Below, piece after piece: positions 17,730-27,691 of a stretch of DNA of 64,000 nucleotides. The DNA comes from Lachnospiraceae bacterium (lineage in GTDB: Bacteria > Bacillota > Clostridia > Lachnospirales > Lachnospiraceae). The stretch covers positions 421,901 through 485,900 of the forward strand of contig SVEF01000001.1 in the NCBI GenBank assembly GCA_015057585.1, in the 5' to 3' direction. Every line of letters begins with the position of its first letter. Positions within the stretch are counted from its first letter, which is position 1. Under the pieces are notes generated by a model. The model saw only the letters and a list, made by a program, of their open reading frames with translations. It did no database searches and was not told the origin of the DNA. A program made the position numbers and the translations under genes.

Positions 17730-20014
17730 TATTCTACTAACTCCTGCAGACTGACTGTCCAAACATCCCGCATCGTCGGATCGCCGTCCGGTGTGCCAAC
17801 ATACAAATAGGCATCCACAGTACCCGCTGTCAGATTTGGATAGTCATCCTTCTTTAATTTAATATAGAATCCGTCTTTCGGATAATTATCATAACTGATG
17901 GTGTCATCTGCGACAACATACCAGTTTCCATTTCCCTGGTCAACCTCAATAATATATTCCACTGTCTGTCCCGCTCCCACCGGATTTGGCTTTCCTGCCG
18001 TAACCAGGAACAATGTCCAATACTCTACACGTTCAGGTATCGGTGTCGGTGTCGGTTCCGGAGTTGGCGTAGGAGTTGGTGCATTCGTCGGGGTTAGAGG
18101 CTCTGTCGGATTCGGAGGTACCACAACGCCCGGTGTCTCCGTCGGATCCGGCGGCAACACTTCTCCCGGTGTAGGTGTTGGTACAGGAGTCCCCTCTCCC
18201 GGTCCGCGTCCGATGACCAAATTCACCGCTGTACCGGAAACAATCGTCTGCTCCAGTTTCACACCCTGATTAATTACCTTGCCTATATTTTCTGCATCAG
18301 AATCACCTTCACTTACTTCACCCAGAATCAGGCCTTTTTCTGCTAATGCAACTTCAGCCTCTTCCAACGTCATTCCGACCAGATTAATCATTTCAACATA
18401 AACAATATTTTTTCCGTTGCTGACAATCAAAGTAACTTTATCTCCCGGGAAAACCATTTCCATTACGCCCGGGATGGTGCCAACAACATTTCCCCGTTCT
18501 TGTTCATCATTATACTCATAACTCGGAATTACCTCCAGGCCCATTGCCGCCAGCTGACGTGTCGCATCTTCCTGGGATAACCCGGCCACAAACGGCATTT
18601 CAATCGGTTCCGGTCCAGCACTGATTGTCAAACGGATGGTCGCATTCATCAGGACATCACTATCTGCCGTCGGATACTGACGGATTACGGTTCCCTTTGG
18701 TTTATCACTCCACTCTACTCCGGCTTCCAGTACAATAAATGCCTGAGACTTGCCATGTAACAGTTTCTCTGCATCTTCAAACGTATATCCGTCTACATTC
18801 GGCATCGGAATGGTCTGAACCGGCATATTTGTCGGTGTCGGAGACGGGCCGTCCTGTACTATTGTCGTTGGTGTAGGTGGCGGCGTAGTTTTATTCGGAT
18901 CAAGTAGTTCACCAATCCCGAAAAATCTGCCTATCAGATAAATAATACCGATGGTAAGACCGATTACAACAATAATGCTGAGAACAATAATTACCTTTTC
19001 CCAATTGGAATTGATACTGTCGAGTTCTTCTTCTTCCTCTTTTAATACCTGACGTCCCTGTTTTCTTCCCTCATAATGTGTCACAGTGGATTTTGCGGCA
19101 GATGACTTAATCTCCGTCACTTCATCTTCCGTAAACTTTCTGGTAGGATTATCCGGTACAAATCCGTTTAGCGGTAACTTTACAAAATCACCGTCCGGAT
19201 TGGTAATGGAACGTTTCAAATCCAAAATCAGTTCCGAAGCATGCAGGTAACGGTTTTCCGGTCTCTTTTGCATACATTTCTGTACAATACGGTCTAAACT
19301 GTATGGCACGGAAGGAATCAATTCACGCACCGGTCTTGCCTCGCTCTGAATATGAAGCAACGCAACCGAAACAGTATTATCCCCTGCAAAAGGCAGAGTT
19401 CCGCTTAACATTTCATACAATGTAACACCTAAAGAATAGATATCACTTTTTTCATCACTGTAACCGCCTCTGGCCTGTTCCGGAGAAAGGTAGTGTACAG
19501 AACCGATGGCATTCTGCGTGTATGTATTGGCAGAAACCGCTCTGGCAATACCAAAATCTGCAACCTTTACCTTTCCCTCTCTTGAAATAATAATATTCTG
19601 CGGCTTAATGTCTCTATGAATGATGTGATTATTGTGGGCTGCTTCCATACCCTGTGCAATCTGAATGGTAATACCGACTGCCTCTTTGATATCCAGTCTG
19701 CCCTTCTTTTCTATAAACTTCTTTAAGGTAATACCCTCTACCAGTTCCATTACAATGTAATGCAGTCCTTCGTCATCACCTACATCATATACGCTGACAA
19801 TATTCGGATGGGATAATCCTGCTGCAGACTGTGCTTCCCCACGGAATTTTGTAATAAAATTCTTATCCCCGGAAAATTCCTGCTTTAGGATTTTAATCGC
19901 CACATAACGGTTTAACCGATGACATTTCGCCTTATAAACATCAGCCATGCCGCCAGATCCTATTTTTTCTATAATTTCGTATCTGTCACTGATATACATA
20001 CCTGGTTTTATCAT
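17729..20014 (-). CDS. prkC: PASTA-domain Ser/Thr protein kinase PrkC
   Basis: A membrane kinase that senses muropeptides or lipid II. The kinase domain (residues 10-275) has IGSGGMADVYKA, the invariant Lys in VAIKILK, HRDIKPQN and VADFGIA. A membrane helix (IIVLSIIVVIGLTIGIIYLI) lies near residues 345-365. Three PASTA repeats follow (about 405-610), the first starting near MPNVDGYTFEDAEKLL. A long Pro-Thr linker (about 610-665) then leads to an extra C-terminal beta-rich domain of about 100 residues that is not part of the standard architecture. The phosphatase prpC precedes it and rsgA overlaps its stop. Confidence 0.95.
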   Translation of the reverse strand: MIKPGMYISDRYEIIEKIGSGGMADVYKAKCHRLNRYVAIKILKQEFSGDKNFITKFRGEAQSAAGLSHPNIVSVYDVGDDEGLHYIVMELVEGITLKKFIEKKGRLDIKEAVGITIQIAQGMEAAHNNHIIHRDIKPQNIIISREGKVKVADFGIARAVSANTYTQNAIGSVHYLSPEQARGGYSDEKSDIYSLGVTLYEMLSGTLPFAGDNTVSVALLHIQSEARPVRELIPSVPYSLDRIVQKCMQKRPENRYLHASELILDLKRSITNPDGDFVKLPLNGFVPDNPTRKFTEDEVTEIKSSAAKSTVTHYEGRKQGRQVLKEEEEELDSINSNWEKVIIVLSIIVVIGLTIGIIYLIGRFFGIGELLDPNKTTPPPTPTTIVQDGPSPTPTNMPVQTIPMPNVDGYTFEDAEKLLHGKSQAFIVLEAGVEWSDKPKGTVIRQYPTADSDVLMNATIRLTISAGPEPIEMPFVAGLSQEDATRQLAAMGLEVIPSYEYNDEQERGNVVGTIPGVMEMVFPGDKVTLIVSNGKNIVYVEMINLVGMTLEEAEVALAEKGLILGEVSEGDSDAENIGKVINQGVKLEQTIVSGTAVNLVIGRGPGEGTPVPTPTPGEVLPPDPTETPGVVVPPNPTEPLTPTNAPTPTPTPEPTPTPIPERVEYWTLFLVTAGKPNPVGAGQTVEYIIEVDQGNGNWYVVADDTISYDNYPKDGFYIKLKKDDYPNLTAGTVDAYLYVGTPDGDPTMRDVWTVSLQELVE

Positions 20015-20055
20015 ATTACTCCTCCATCTGTGTGTCTATCGCATGTTATCCTCTT

Positions 20056-20784
20056 TTATCTATGAATAAGAACCACGGAAATATTATCTTTTCCTCCGTT
20101 CTCATTTGCAAGCTCAATCAAACGTTTTGCCTTTTCTTCCAAATTTAATTCCGGCAGAAGTAATACTTCTTTTATCGCAATATCTTCTACCATATTGTTG
20201 AGTCCGTCCGAACACATCAAAACATATTCTTCTCCGAGCAGTTCCACTTCAAAAAAATCCGGAACCAGATGCTCTGCTGCGCCAAGGGCGCGGGTAATCA
20301 CATTCTTTTTCGGATGATGTTTCGCATCTTTCCGATCCAGTTCCCCTTTCAAAATCATCTCTTCCACCAGGGAATGATCCTGAGTAATCTGACGCATATG
20401 TCCGCTTTTGCTCAGCAAATACAAGCGGCTGTCACCCACATTGGTAATAAATATTTTATCCTCTGTCAATGAAGCTGCCACCAATGTGGTACCCATTCCT
20501 TCATAATCCTGACTGGAAGCGGCTTCCTTTCTCAGACGGTCATTTGCCTGATGAACGGCACATTCCATGGAGCCGATTATGGTACGCGCTTTCTGCTCCT
20601 GAATCTCCGCAGCAAACACATCAACACTCAGATGGGATGCAAAATCCCCCGCTCGGTGTCCGCCCATGCCGTCTGCAACTATGTAAAGATTCGGCAGCAG
20701 CCCAATCGGATTATTATTGCAATATACATAATCCTGATTTATTTCCCGATGTACCCCTACATCAGTAATTGCAATTGCTTCCAA
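20056..20784 (-). CDS. prpC: PP2C-type Ser/Thr protein phosphatase PrpC
   Basis: A cytoplasmic metal-dependent phosphatase that reverses PrkC phosphorylation. The metal-binding motifs are present: REINQDYV, VADGMGGHRAGDFAS, ITNVGDSRLYLL, TQDHSLVEEM, MCSDGLNNMV and NGGKDNISVVLI. The protein has 242 residues. It is placed between rlmN and prkC as in B. subtilis and many Clostridia. Confidence 0.96.
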   Translation of the reverse strand: MEAIAITDVGVHREINQDYVYCNNNPIGLLPNLYIVADGMGGHRAGDFASHLSVDVFAAEIQEQKARTIIGSMECAVHQANDRLRKEAASSQDYEGMGTTLVAASLTEDKIFITNVGDSRLYLLSKSGHMRQITQDHSLVEEMILKGELDRKDAKHHPKKNVITRALGAAEHLVPDFFEVELLGEEYVLMCSDGLNNMVEDIAIKEVLLLPELNLEEKAKRLIELANENGGKDNISVVLIHR

Positions 20785-20797
20785 CGACTGTACCTCC

Positions 20798-21847
20798 TCA
20801 TTGTCCTTCTTTTTTAACAGTATAACTCCTTCTTAACTGACCGCAGGCCGCATCAATATCCGAACCCATCTCTCTTCTTATTGTAACGTTAATTCGATTT
20901 TTTTCAAGTATATTTTTGAAATTTTGGATTGCCTCTGTCCGCGATTTTAAAAAGGTTCTTTCCTTAATCGGGTTGACCGGAATCAGATTCACATGACAGT
21001 TTTTTCCGCGAAGTTTCTCTGCCAGTTCCTTCGCACATTCCACCGAATCATTGACTCCCTGTACCATACTGTACTCATAGGTAATTCTTCTGGAAGTCTT
21101 CTCGTAATACGTATCACAGGCCGCCAGCACATCCTCCAGTTTATATTTGTTTGCTACCGGAAGTAACTGTTTTCTCACTTCATCATTCGGAGCATGCAAA
21201 GAAAGTGCCAGGGTAAGCGGAAGATTTTCCTCTGCCAGACGTAACATTCCTTCCACAACTCCGCAGGTAGATACCGTTATATTTCTGACACTGATATTTT
21301 TACCTTCCTTGGCAGAAAGAATACGGATAAACTTAATCAAATTCTCGTAATTATCCATCGGTTCCCCTGTCCCCATAACAACAACATTGCTCACATTTTC
21401 CCCTGTGATTCTTTCAATTTCATAAATCTGTTCCAGCATCTCGGATGCTTTCAGATTACGCACCAGCCCGCCCAGCGTAGAGGCACAAAACTTGCATCCC
21501 ATTCTGCAGCCAACCTGGGAAGATATACAAACCGAATTCCCGTGATGATACTTCATCAGCACGCTTTCAATCACTTGACTGTCTTCCAACTCGAACAGGA
21601 ACTTACATGTACCGTCGAGTTCAGACTCTAAACGGTCCGCTTCTCTTAATTCCGTCATACTGCCTTCTGTCCGCATCTTTTCGCGTAAGGATTTTGAAAT
21701 ATTCGTCATCTCATCTACGCTTTTTACCCGTTTTCCGTGAAGCCATGAAAAAATCTGTTCCGCACGGAACGACTTTTCTCCCCACTGTAGAAGCACACTT
21801 TTCCACTCTTCCATTGTCAATGATTTTAAATCCAGTCTTTCTTCCAT
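20798..21847 (-). CDS. rlmN: Dual-specificity 23S rRNA/tRNA A2503/A37 methyltransferase RlmN
   Basis: A radical SAM enzyme that makes 2-methyladenosine in 23S rRNA and some tRNAs. The CxxxCxxC cluster motif is CRMGCKFC. The GTGEPMDNYENL and ISSQVGC segments are family signatures. The C-terminal Cys in DAACGQLRR is the methyl-carrying partner. The ATG at 21847 follows the rsmB stop by 2 bases with AAGAAAGAGA upstream; a longer frame to 21889 would overlap rsmB. The protein has 349 residues. Confidence 0.96.
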   Translation of the reverse strand: MEERLDLKSLTMEEWKSVLLQWGEKSFRAEQIFSWLHGKRVKSVDEMTNISKSLREKMRTEGSMTELREADRLESELDGTCKFLFELEDSQVIESVLMKYHHGNSVCISSQVGCRMGCKFCASTLGGLVRNLKASEMLEQIYEIERITGENVSNVVVMGTGEPMDNYENLIKFIRILSAKEGKNISVRNITVSTCGVVEGMLRLAEENLPLTLALSLHAPNDEVRKQLLPVANKYKLEDVLAACDTYYEKTSRRITYEYSMVQGVNDSVECAKELAEKLRGKNCHVNLIPVNPIKERTFLKSRTEAIQNFKNILEKNRINVTIRREMGSDIDAACGQLRRSYTVKKEGQ

Positions 21848-21849
21848 TG

Positions 21850-23202
21850 TTATCTCTTTCTTAATCTTGCAATAAAGAAACCGTCGCACGCATGAACTCC
21901 CGGAAGCAGTTGTAAAAACTCACTTTCACTCCTTAACTTCTCCGGCAGGCGTTCTTTGTCCAGTTCCGGAACAAAACCATACTTTTCACAGATTTCTTTT
22001 GCATTTTCCTCATTTTCTTCTTTGTTAATTGTACAGGTACTGTACATCAGTATGCCCCCCGGTTTCACATAACGGTGAACCACCGAAAGCATCTGTTTTT
22101 GCAACTGTACCAGTTCCTTCTGGTCTTCCGGACGGATCCGGTACCTGATTTCCGGTTTCTTCGCCATGATACCGATTCCCGAACACGGCAAATCAGCAAT
22201 GACAACGTCTGCCTTCCCAAGCAGAGTTTCGTCGATTTCGAGTGCGTCCTTTACTTGTATCGTCACATTGCTTGCCTTTAAACGAAGTGCATTTTCCTTA
22301 ATCAGGTCTGTTTTCTTCTCACTGACATCACGGGCAATGACCTGTCCGCCACCACACTCTGTCAGAAGATTTGCCGCATGCAGGGCTTTCCCTCCCGGAG
22401 CAGAACAGACATCGATTACCAAATCATTTTTCTTTAGACCTGCCAATTCCGCAACAAGCATGGAACTTTCATCCTGTACCTGAAATAAACCCTCCTGAAA
22501 CTCCGGAATTTTATCCAGCGTATCATACCCGGACAGATACCATGCCCCTTTTGCATAAGTGCCTTTTTCTACACAAAATCCCTGTTTCAAAAGCCGCTCT
22601 ATCAGTTTTTCTTCCGCAATCCTGCTTGTATTACAACGAATGGTTGTTTTCGGATTTCTTCCGGAACCTTTTAAAATCAATTCGGCAGTTTTCTCTCCAT
22701 ACGTAGAAACAAAATATTCACACAGCCATTCCGGCATGGAATACCGGACACTGAAATATTTCACACCCTCCATTCCGGCCTCACGGTAAAATTCTTCTTT
22801 TTTCCATGCGCCTTCCATTCTGACCACATTGCGCAGGACACCGTTTACAAATCCGGAAAGTCCCTGAAAACCCTTTGACTTTGCCAGTTTTACAGCCTCG
22901 TTGCAAACCGCCGAGTCCGGCACACTGTCCATATACATCATCTGACTGACAGACATTCTTAAAATCGTCCGAATGACCGGTTTCATTTTATTCACCGGGG
23001 TTTTCGATACTTTGTCAAGCACATAGTCAATGGTAATCCGGTGTTCTAAAGTTGCTTCCACAAGATGAGTCACAAATGCACGGTCTCTTTTGGGTGCTTC
23101 TGCTTCTTCTCTTAGGATACGTGAAAGCACAAGATGCGAATATTCGCCCTCTTCCAATACTTTATATAGGATTTGAAATGCGGTTTCTCTTATATTCTTC
23201 AT
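21850..23202 (-). CDS. rsmB: 16S rRNA (cytosine-967-C5)-methyltransferase RsmB
   Basis: RsmB has an N-terminal NusB-like helical domain (residues 1-135) and a C-terminal SAM-dependent domain. Visible motifs are VQDESSMLVAEL, DVCSAPGGKALHAAN, ADLPCSGIGIMAKKPE with the release Cys, and the catalytic Cys in STCTINKEENEE. The protein has 450 residues. It sits inside the priA-to-thiN operon between the YugP-type peptidase and rlmN. Confidence 0.96.
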   Translation of the reverse strand: MKNIRETAFQILYKVLEEGEYSHLVLSRILREEAEAPKRDRAFVTHLVEATLEHRITIDYVLDKVSKTPVNKMKPVIRTILRMSVSQMMYMDSVPDSAVCNEAVKLAKSKGFQGLSGFVNGVLRNVVRMEGAWKKEEFYREAGMEGVKYFSVRYSMPEWLCEYFVSTYGEKTAELILKGSGRNPKTTIRCNTSRIAEEKLIERLLKQGFCVEKGTYAKGAWYLSGYDTLDKIPEFQEGLFQVQDESSMLVAELAGLKKNDLVIDVCSAPGGKALHAANLLTECGGGQVIARDVSEKKTDLIKENALRLKASNVTIQVKDALEIDETLLGKADVVIADLPCSGIGIMAKKPEIRYRIRPEDQKELVQLQKQMLSVVHRYVKPGGILMYSTCTINKEENEENAKEICEKYGFVPELDKERLPEKLRSESEFLQLLPGVHACDGFFIARLRKR

Positions 23203-23211
23203 TCTGTATTC

Positions 23212-23910
23212 CTAATCTCTTCTCCGATTTCCAAACAATAACACAAGTCTTAACAGCTGTAATATAGACGCTGCCGCACTTGCCACGTACGTAAGTGCCG
23301 CTGCAGATAATACTTTCTTTGTCTTTTTTACTTCCTCTTCATACAAAATCCCGGTTTCCGAAAGCAACTCCACCGCTCTGCCTGAGGCATTAAATTCTAC
23401 CGGAAGTGTCACCAGCTGGAACAAAACTGCCAGTGAAAACAATAAAATGCCAATTTGAACCAATAGGCCGCTGCCGCCGAACAATAATCCAATCACAATT
23501 AATGGCCACGAAATAGTGGCTCCAAAACTTGCAGCCGGTGCAATTGCCGAACGAAGTTTTAACGGGACGTAGCCACGGTTGTGCTGAATCGCATGACCGC
23601 ACTCATGTGCTGCCACCCCAATGGCAGCCACGGACGTACTACCGTATACGCTATCAGATAAATTGAGCGTTTTGTTTCTCGGATCGTAATGATCGGTCAG
23701 ATTTCCGGAAACTCTTTGAATACGCACATCATAAATTCCCGCTTTGGAAAGAATTCTCTGTGCCGTTTCTTCACCGGTCATTCCTGTACGGCTTCTTTCT
23801 CTTGAATATCTTGCAAATGTACTTTTTACCTTTGCAGACGCCAAAAGCGAAAGTACCACACCAATCAATACCAAAAAATAAGTCGGATCAAAATAATAAT
23901 AAAAAGGCAT
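23212..23910 (-). CDS. YugP-family membrane zinc metallopeptidase
   Basis: A predicted membrane peptidase with an N-terminal hydrophobic helix, the zinc motif HECGHAIQH (HExxH) near residue 105, and two to three C-terminal membrane helices. NLSDSVYGSTSVAAIGVAAHE before the zinc site is typical of the family, though broken here only for length. The substrate is unknown. It is found in this operon position in many Clostridia, next to fmt and rsmB. 232 residues. Confidence 0.9.
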   Translation of the reverse strand: MPFYYYFDPTYFLVLIGVVLSLLASAKVKSTFARYSRERSRTGMTGEETAQRILSKAGIYDVRIQRVSGNLTDHYDPRNKTLNLSDSVYGSTSVAAIGVAAHECGHAIQHNRGYVPLKLRSAIAPAASFGATISWPLIVIGLLFGGSGLLVQIGILLFSLAVLFQLVTLPVEFNASGRAVELLSETGILYEEEVKKTKKVLSAAALTYVASAAASILQLLRLVLLFGNRRRD

Positions 23911-23921
23911 AACAAATCCTC

Positions 23922-24872
23922 CTATCTGCCAAGAATAGTTCCTTCTTCTACCTGAAATCCTCTCATAAACTCTTCTGTGGTCATCTTACGTTTTCCCTCT
24001 AACTGGAGTTCTGTCACAAACAGGATGTCTTCCCCTGTAATTACACCAAAGCCATCTTTTTCAACAACAACAATGGTTCCCGGCAGTTCCTGTCGCTTCT
24101 CTTTCGAAAGGGAATCCGCCGGACACACCTTTGCTTTCCAGATTTTTAACATTTTTCCATCCAGTTTTGTAAAGGCGGACGGCCATGGGTTGAGTCCTCG
24201 AATCAAACGTTCCAGCACAACCGCCGGTTGTTTAAAATCCATGTTTCCCATTGACTTATCTAACATTTTAACATAAGTAGCTTCTTCGGGATTCTGACGT
24301 ATTCTCGGAGCACGTCCTGTTGCCAGCAAATCCATTGCCTGAAGCAGCAACGGTCCACCGATTTGGGCAAGTTTATCATGAAGTGTACCTGCCGTTTCCT
24401 CGGCATCCAAAATTACTTCCTGCGTTAAAATCACATCTCCGGTATCCATTTCTTCTGCCATATGCATGATAGTAACACCGCTCTTTTCATCTCCGTTCAA
24501 TACCGCCCACTGGATAGGAGAAGCCCCGCGGTACTTAGGTAAAAGCGATGCATGCACATTGATACATCCGAACTTTGGAAGATCCAATATGGTTTTCGGC
24601 AACAGTTTCCCGTATGCAGCCACCAAAATAATATCCGGATTTATCCGGTTCAGTTCTTCCAAAAACTCCGGATCTTTTGCCTTTTGCGGCTGAAACACCG
24701 GAATCCCTGCCAAAAGAGCAACCTCTTTTACCGGTGGGAATGCCATTTCATGACCTCTTCCCTTCGGCTTGTCCGGCTGTGTTACGACTGCCACGATTTC
24801 ATGTTCTGATTTGATCACCTCGGAAAGTATGGTAGCTGCAATCTCCGGTGTTCCCATAAATACTGCTCTCAT
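23922..24872 (-). CDS. fmt: Methionyl-tRNA formyltransferase
   Basis: Fmt formylates initiator Met-tRNA. Motifs: MGTPEIAATIL at the N-terminus, VTQPDKPKGRG, and the catalytic segment INVHASLLPKYRGASPIQW with the conserved Asn-His, followed by the C-terminal tRNA-binding domain (from about residue 205). The start codon overlaps the def stop by one base (TAATG), which implies translational coupling with deformylase. 316 residues. Confidence 0.97.
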   Translation of the reverse strand: MRAVFMGTPEIAATILSEVIKSEHEIVAVVTQPDKPKGRGHEMAFPPVKEVALLAGIPVFQPQKAKDPEFLEELNRINPDIILVAAYGKLLPKTILDLPKFGCINVHASLLPKYRGASPIQWAVLNGDEKSGVTIMHMAEEMDTGDVILTQEVILDAEETAGTLHDKLAQIGGPLLLQAMDLLATGRAPRIRQNPEEATYVKMLDKSMGNMDFKQPAVVLERLIRGLNPWPSAFTKLDGKMLKIWKAKVCPADSLSKEKRQELPGTIVVVEKDGFGVITGEDILFVTELQLEGKRKMTTEEFMRGFQVEEGTILGR

Positions 24873-25348
24873 TATTCCTCTTCCCTCACTACATCATGAA
24901 TTCCGCCTTCTGCTTTAGAAACATACAACCTGCCATGCAGATGATCGATTTCGTGACAAAATGCTCTCGCAAGTAATTCTGTCCCTTCATAAAACACTTC
25001 ATTCATTTCCATGTCAAGTGCTTTCACTTTTACATAATTCGGTCTGGTTACCACACCACTTTTACCGGGAACGCTTAAGCAACCCTCTTCTCCGGTCTGT
25101 GTGCCTTCCATCTCTACGATTTCCGGATTTATTAAAATAATTGGATTCGGTTCCTCCGAAACATCAATTACCACAACCTGCTTTAGGATTCCCACCTGCG
25201 GTGCTGCAAGCCCGACTCCGTTCGCCTCATACATTGTATCCAGCATATCCTCAATTAAAGTAATCAGTTTCTGATTCACTTCTGTCACCGGACGACATTC
25301 CTTTTCCAGTATGCTGTCTCCCATCGTTCTGATATTTCTGATTGCCAT
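24872..25348 (-). CDS. def: Peptide deformylase
   Basis: The metalloenzyme removes the formyl group from nascent proteins. All three motifs are present: [19 protein letters not shown] (metal Cys) and the HEIDHLHG variant of HExxH. The protein has 158 residues. It lies between priA and fmt, the same order as in B. subtilis. Confidence 0.97.
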   Translation of the reverse strand: MAIRNIRTMGDSILEKECRPVTEVNQKLITLIEDMLDTMYEANGVGLAAPQVGILKQVVVIDVSEEPNPIILINPEIVEMEGTQTGEEGCLSVPGKSGVVTRPNYVKVKALDMEMNEVFYEGTELLARAFCHEIDHLHGRLYVSKAEGGIHDVVREEE

Positions 25349-25369
25349 TTCTTTTCTCCTTTATTTTCC

Positions 25370-27601
25370 TTAGTAGTTGCCCATCGGATTAAAATCCAAT
25401 TGCAGTATTACGTTTTTCTCTGTCTCTCTGTAGTTTTCCAAACAAGATGCTAACTCTGTTAGTATATCATAATTTTCTGCTTTTATATAGAGTACATTTC
25501 GATAAAAATCATTTGTCTTGGCTATGGTCGCTTTTGCCGGCCCTATGACAGCCATATACTCTCCGCTCTTTTCCTTCACAAATTGCTTTGCGCGGTCTGC
25601 AAGTTTTCTGCAGAACTGCTCTGTTTTTTGCTCGTCTTTTCCAACGCAAAGCACCGCCAGGATATGTGCTTTTGGCGGATATTTCATCAATCTGCGATAA
25701 GCGGTCTCCTGTTCAAAGAAAGCGGTGTAATTTTCCGTCGCTGCCGTCTGTACGCTGTAATGCTCCGGCTGATACGTCTGAATGATGACTTTCCCCTCAC
25801 GTTCTGCCCGTCCGGCACGTCCTGCCGCCTGTGCAAGCAACTGGAAGGTTCTCTCTGATGCCCTGTAATCCGCCACATTTAATGATAAATCTGCAGCAAG
25901 TATTCCGACCAGTGTAACCTTCGGAAAATCATGTCCTTTTACAATCATCTGCGTCCCCACCAGAATATCCGCCTCTTCATTTGCAAAAGAAGAAAGGATT
26001 TTCTCGTAACTTTCCTTTTCCTTTGTCGTATCGGCATCCATTCTGAGAACCCGTGCGTTTGGAAACAGTTTTTTTACTGCCTCTTCGACTTTCTGGGTAC
26101 CCGTGCCGAATGCCGCCAGATACGGTGAACCGCATGTCGGGCACTCTTTCAGTACCGGAATATGATATCCGCAATAATGGCAATGTATCGTCTGGTCACT
26201 ATGCAGATTTAGCGCAACGGAACAATGTGGGCACATCACCGGTTTTCCACAACTTCTGCAGGAAAGGGACCCCGAATATCCTCTGCGGTTCAAAAATAAC
26301 ATAATCTGCTCTTGGTTTTCCAGGCGTTTTTCAATTTCCTCTGCTAACCTGCGACTAAACATGGAACGATTTTTTGCCTTTAATTCTTCTTTTAAATCTA
26401 CAATCTCTACGTCCGGTAGTTTTGCATTCTTGGCACGGCTTGTCAGACGCAGCAAACGATACTTCCCATCCAATGCCTTCTGATACGCTTCCAGCGAAGG
26501 AGTTGCAGAGCCGAGTATCACACAGGAATTTGTCATTCTTGCCAGTTCTACAGCTGTCTCACGAGCATGATACTTCGGTGTAACATCGCTTTTGTATGAA
26601 TTTTCATGTTCCTCATCTATCACAATACAGCCAAGATTCTGAAATGGAGTAAACAAGGCAGAACGCGGACCAATCATAATATCAATATCGCCGTCTTTCG
26701 CTCTCCGGTATTGGTCATATCTCTCTCCCTGCGATAACTTGGAATGCAAAAACGCCACCCGTTCTCCAAACCGTTCCGAAAATCTCCGTACCGTCTGATA
26801 GGTCAGTGCAATCTCCGGAATCAACACAATTACCTGCTTTTTCTGTGCTATCATCTGCTCTATTACATTCAGATACACTTCGGTTTTCCCACTTCCGGTC
26901 ACCCCGTGAATCAAATAAGTATTACGCTTTCCTTCCTCATATTCACGGCAGATGACATCAACTGCATTTTGTTGCTCTGCATTCAATATCACCTGTTTTT
27001 TAGTTGTTTCACCGGTATAAGTTGTCTTTCTGTATTCTTCTTCTACAATTGTAGAAATAATTCCCTGTTGTTCTAATCCACGCAAAGACGCCGGTGAAAC
27101 ATTCAGTTTTCCAAGGACAAACTCCCGGGGAATCGGCTGATACTCCAATAATTCTTTGATGAGTCTCGCTTTTGCGACATAATGCTTTTTTGCATACTCC
27201 TTTAAAAGTTCCTCCGCCTTTTCCCTGGAAACTGCAAGCACAATCCGCTTATGTTCCATGGGACGTACACTCTTCTTTACGGACAATACCGTACGAAGCG
27301 CATCGTTCATCGTCCCCCCAAAGTTCTGCTTCATCCAGTATGCCAATGCAATCATACGGGATTCTATCACTACACCTTTGGGAATGACTTCGTCAATCTC
27401 TTTGATTCTGGCTTCTTCAATCTTTGGTTGTTCAGACAATCCAACCACATATCCCTGTCTTCTGCGGTTTCCGTTTCCGAATGAAATATATACCGGTGTC
27501 CCGATTCCAACCTCTGCCTGCAGACTGTCCGGAATGCGGTACTGATATGTCTTATCCAGATTTTCATGGGAAATATCTACAATTATGTCTGCATACAGCA
27601 T
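25370..27601 (-). CDS. priA: Primosomal replication restart helicase PriA
   Basis: PriA restarts stalled replication forks. The N-terminal DNA-binding part (1-200) is followed by helicase motifs: GVTGSGKTEVYL (Walker A), VIDEEHENSYK (DEEH), GSATPSLEA and GRAGRAEREG. The zinc-binding cluster is a series of CxxC pairs from CRSCGKPVMCPHC to CPTCGS (about residues 450-495). Length (743 residues) is normal. It heads the operon that includes def and fmt. The ATG has GGTGGTGA upstream; no convincing -35 was found in the 90-base gap before it. Confidence 0.96.
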   Translation of the reverse strand: MLYADIIVDISHENLDKTYQYRIPDSLQAEVGIGTPVYISFGNGNRRRQGYVVGLSEQPKIEEARIKEIDEVIPKGVVIESRMIALAYWMKQNFGGTMNDALRTVLSVKKSVRPMEHKRIVLAVSREKAEELLKEYAKKHYVAKARLIKELLEYQPIPREFVLGKLNVSPASLRGLEQQGIISTIVEEEYRKTTYTGETTKKQVILNAEQQNAVDVICREYEEGKRNTYLIHGVTGSGKTEVYLNVIEQMIAQKKQVIVLIPEIALTYQTVRRFSERFGERVAFLHSKLSQGERYDQYRRAKDGDIDIMIGPRSALFTPFQNLGCIVIDEEHENSYKSDVTPKYHARETAVELARMTNSCVILGSATPSLEAYQKALDGKYRLLRLTSRAKNAKLPDVEIVDLKEELKAKNRSMFSRRLAEEIEKRLENQEQIMLFLNRRGYSGSLSCRSCGKPVMCPHCSVALNLHSDQTIHCHYCGYHIPVLKECPTCGSPYLAAFGTGTQKVEEAVKKLFPNARVLRMDADTTKEKESYEKILSSFANEEADILVGTQMIVKGHDFPKVTLVGILAADLSLNVADYRASERTFQLLAQAAGRAGRAEREGKVIIQTYQPEHYSVQTAATENYTAFFEQETAYRRLMKYPPKAHILAVLCVGKDEQKTEQFCRKLADRAKQFVKEKSGEYMAVIGPAKATIAKTNDFYRNVLYIKAENYDILTELASCLENYRETEKNVILQLDFNPMGNY

Positions 27602-27691
27602 GAAGTCACCACCTTTGCTACATTTTAATCTTTTTGTGTGTTATTTCTGTGGCTGTTTTGTTAAGGAATCCTTCCTTTTCGTTAACAAATC

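Noticed and set aside
27602..27691. Terminator and promoter between murE and priA
   Set aside because: A short AAGGAA/TTCCTT hairpin is present but has no T run, and no -35/-10 pair with proper spacing was found.
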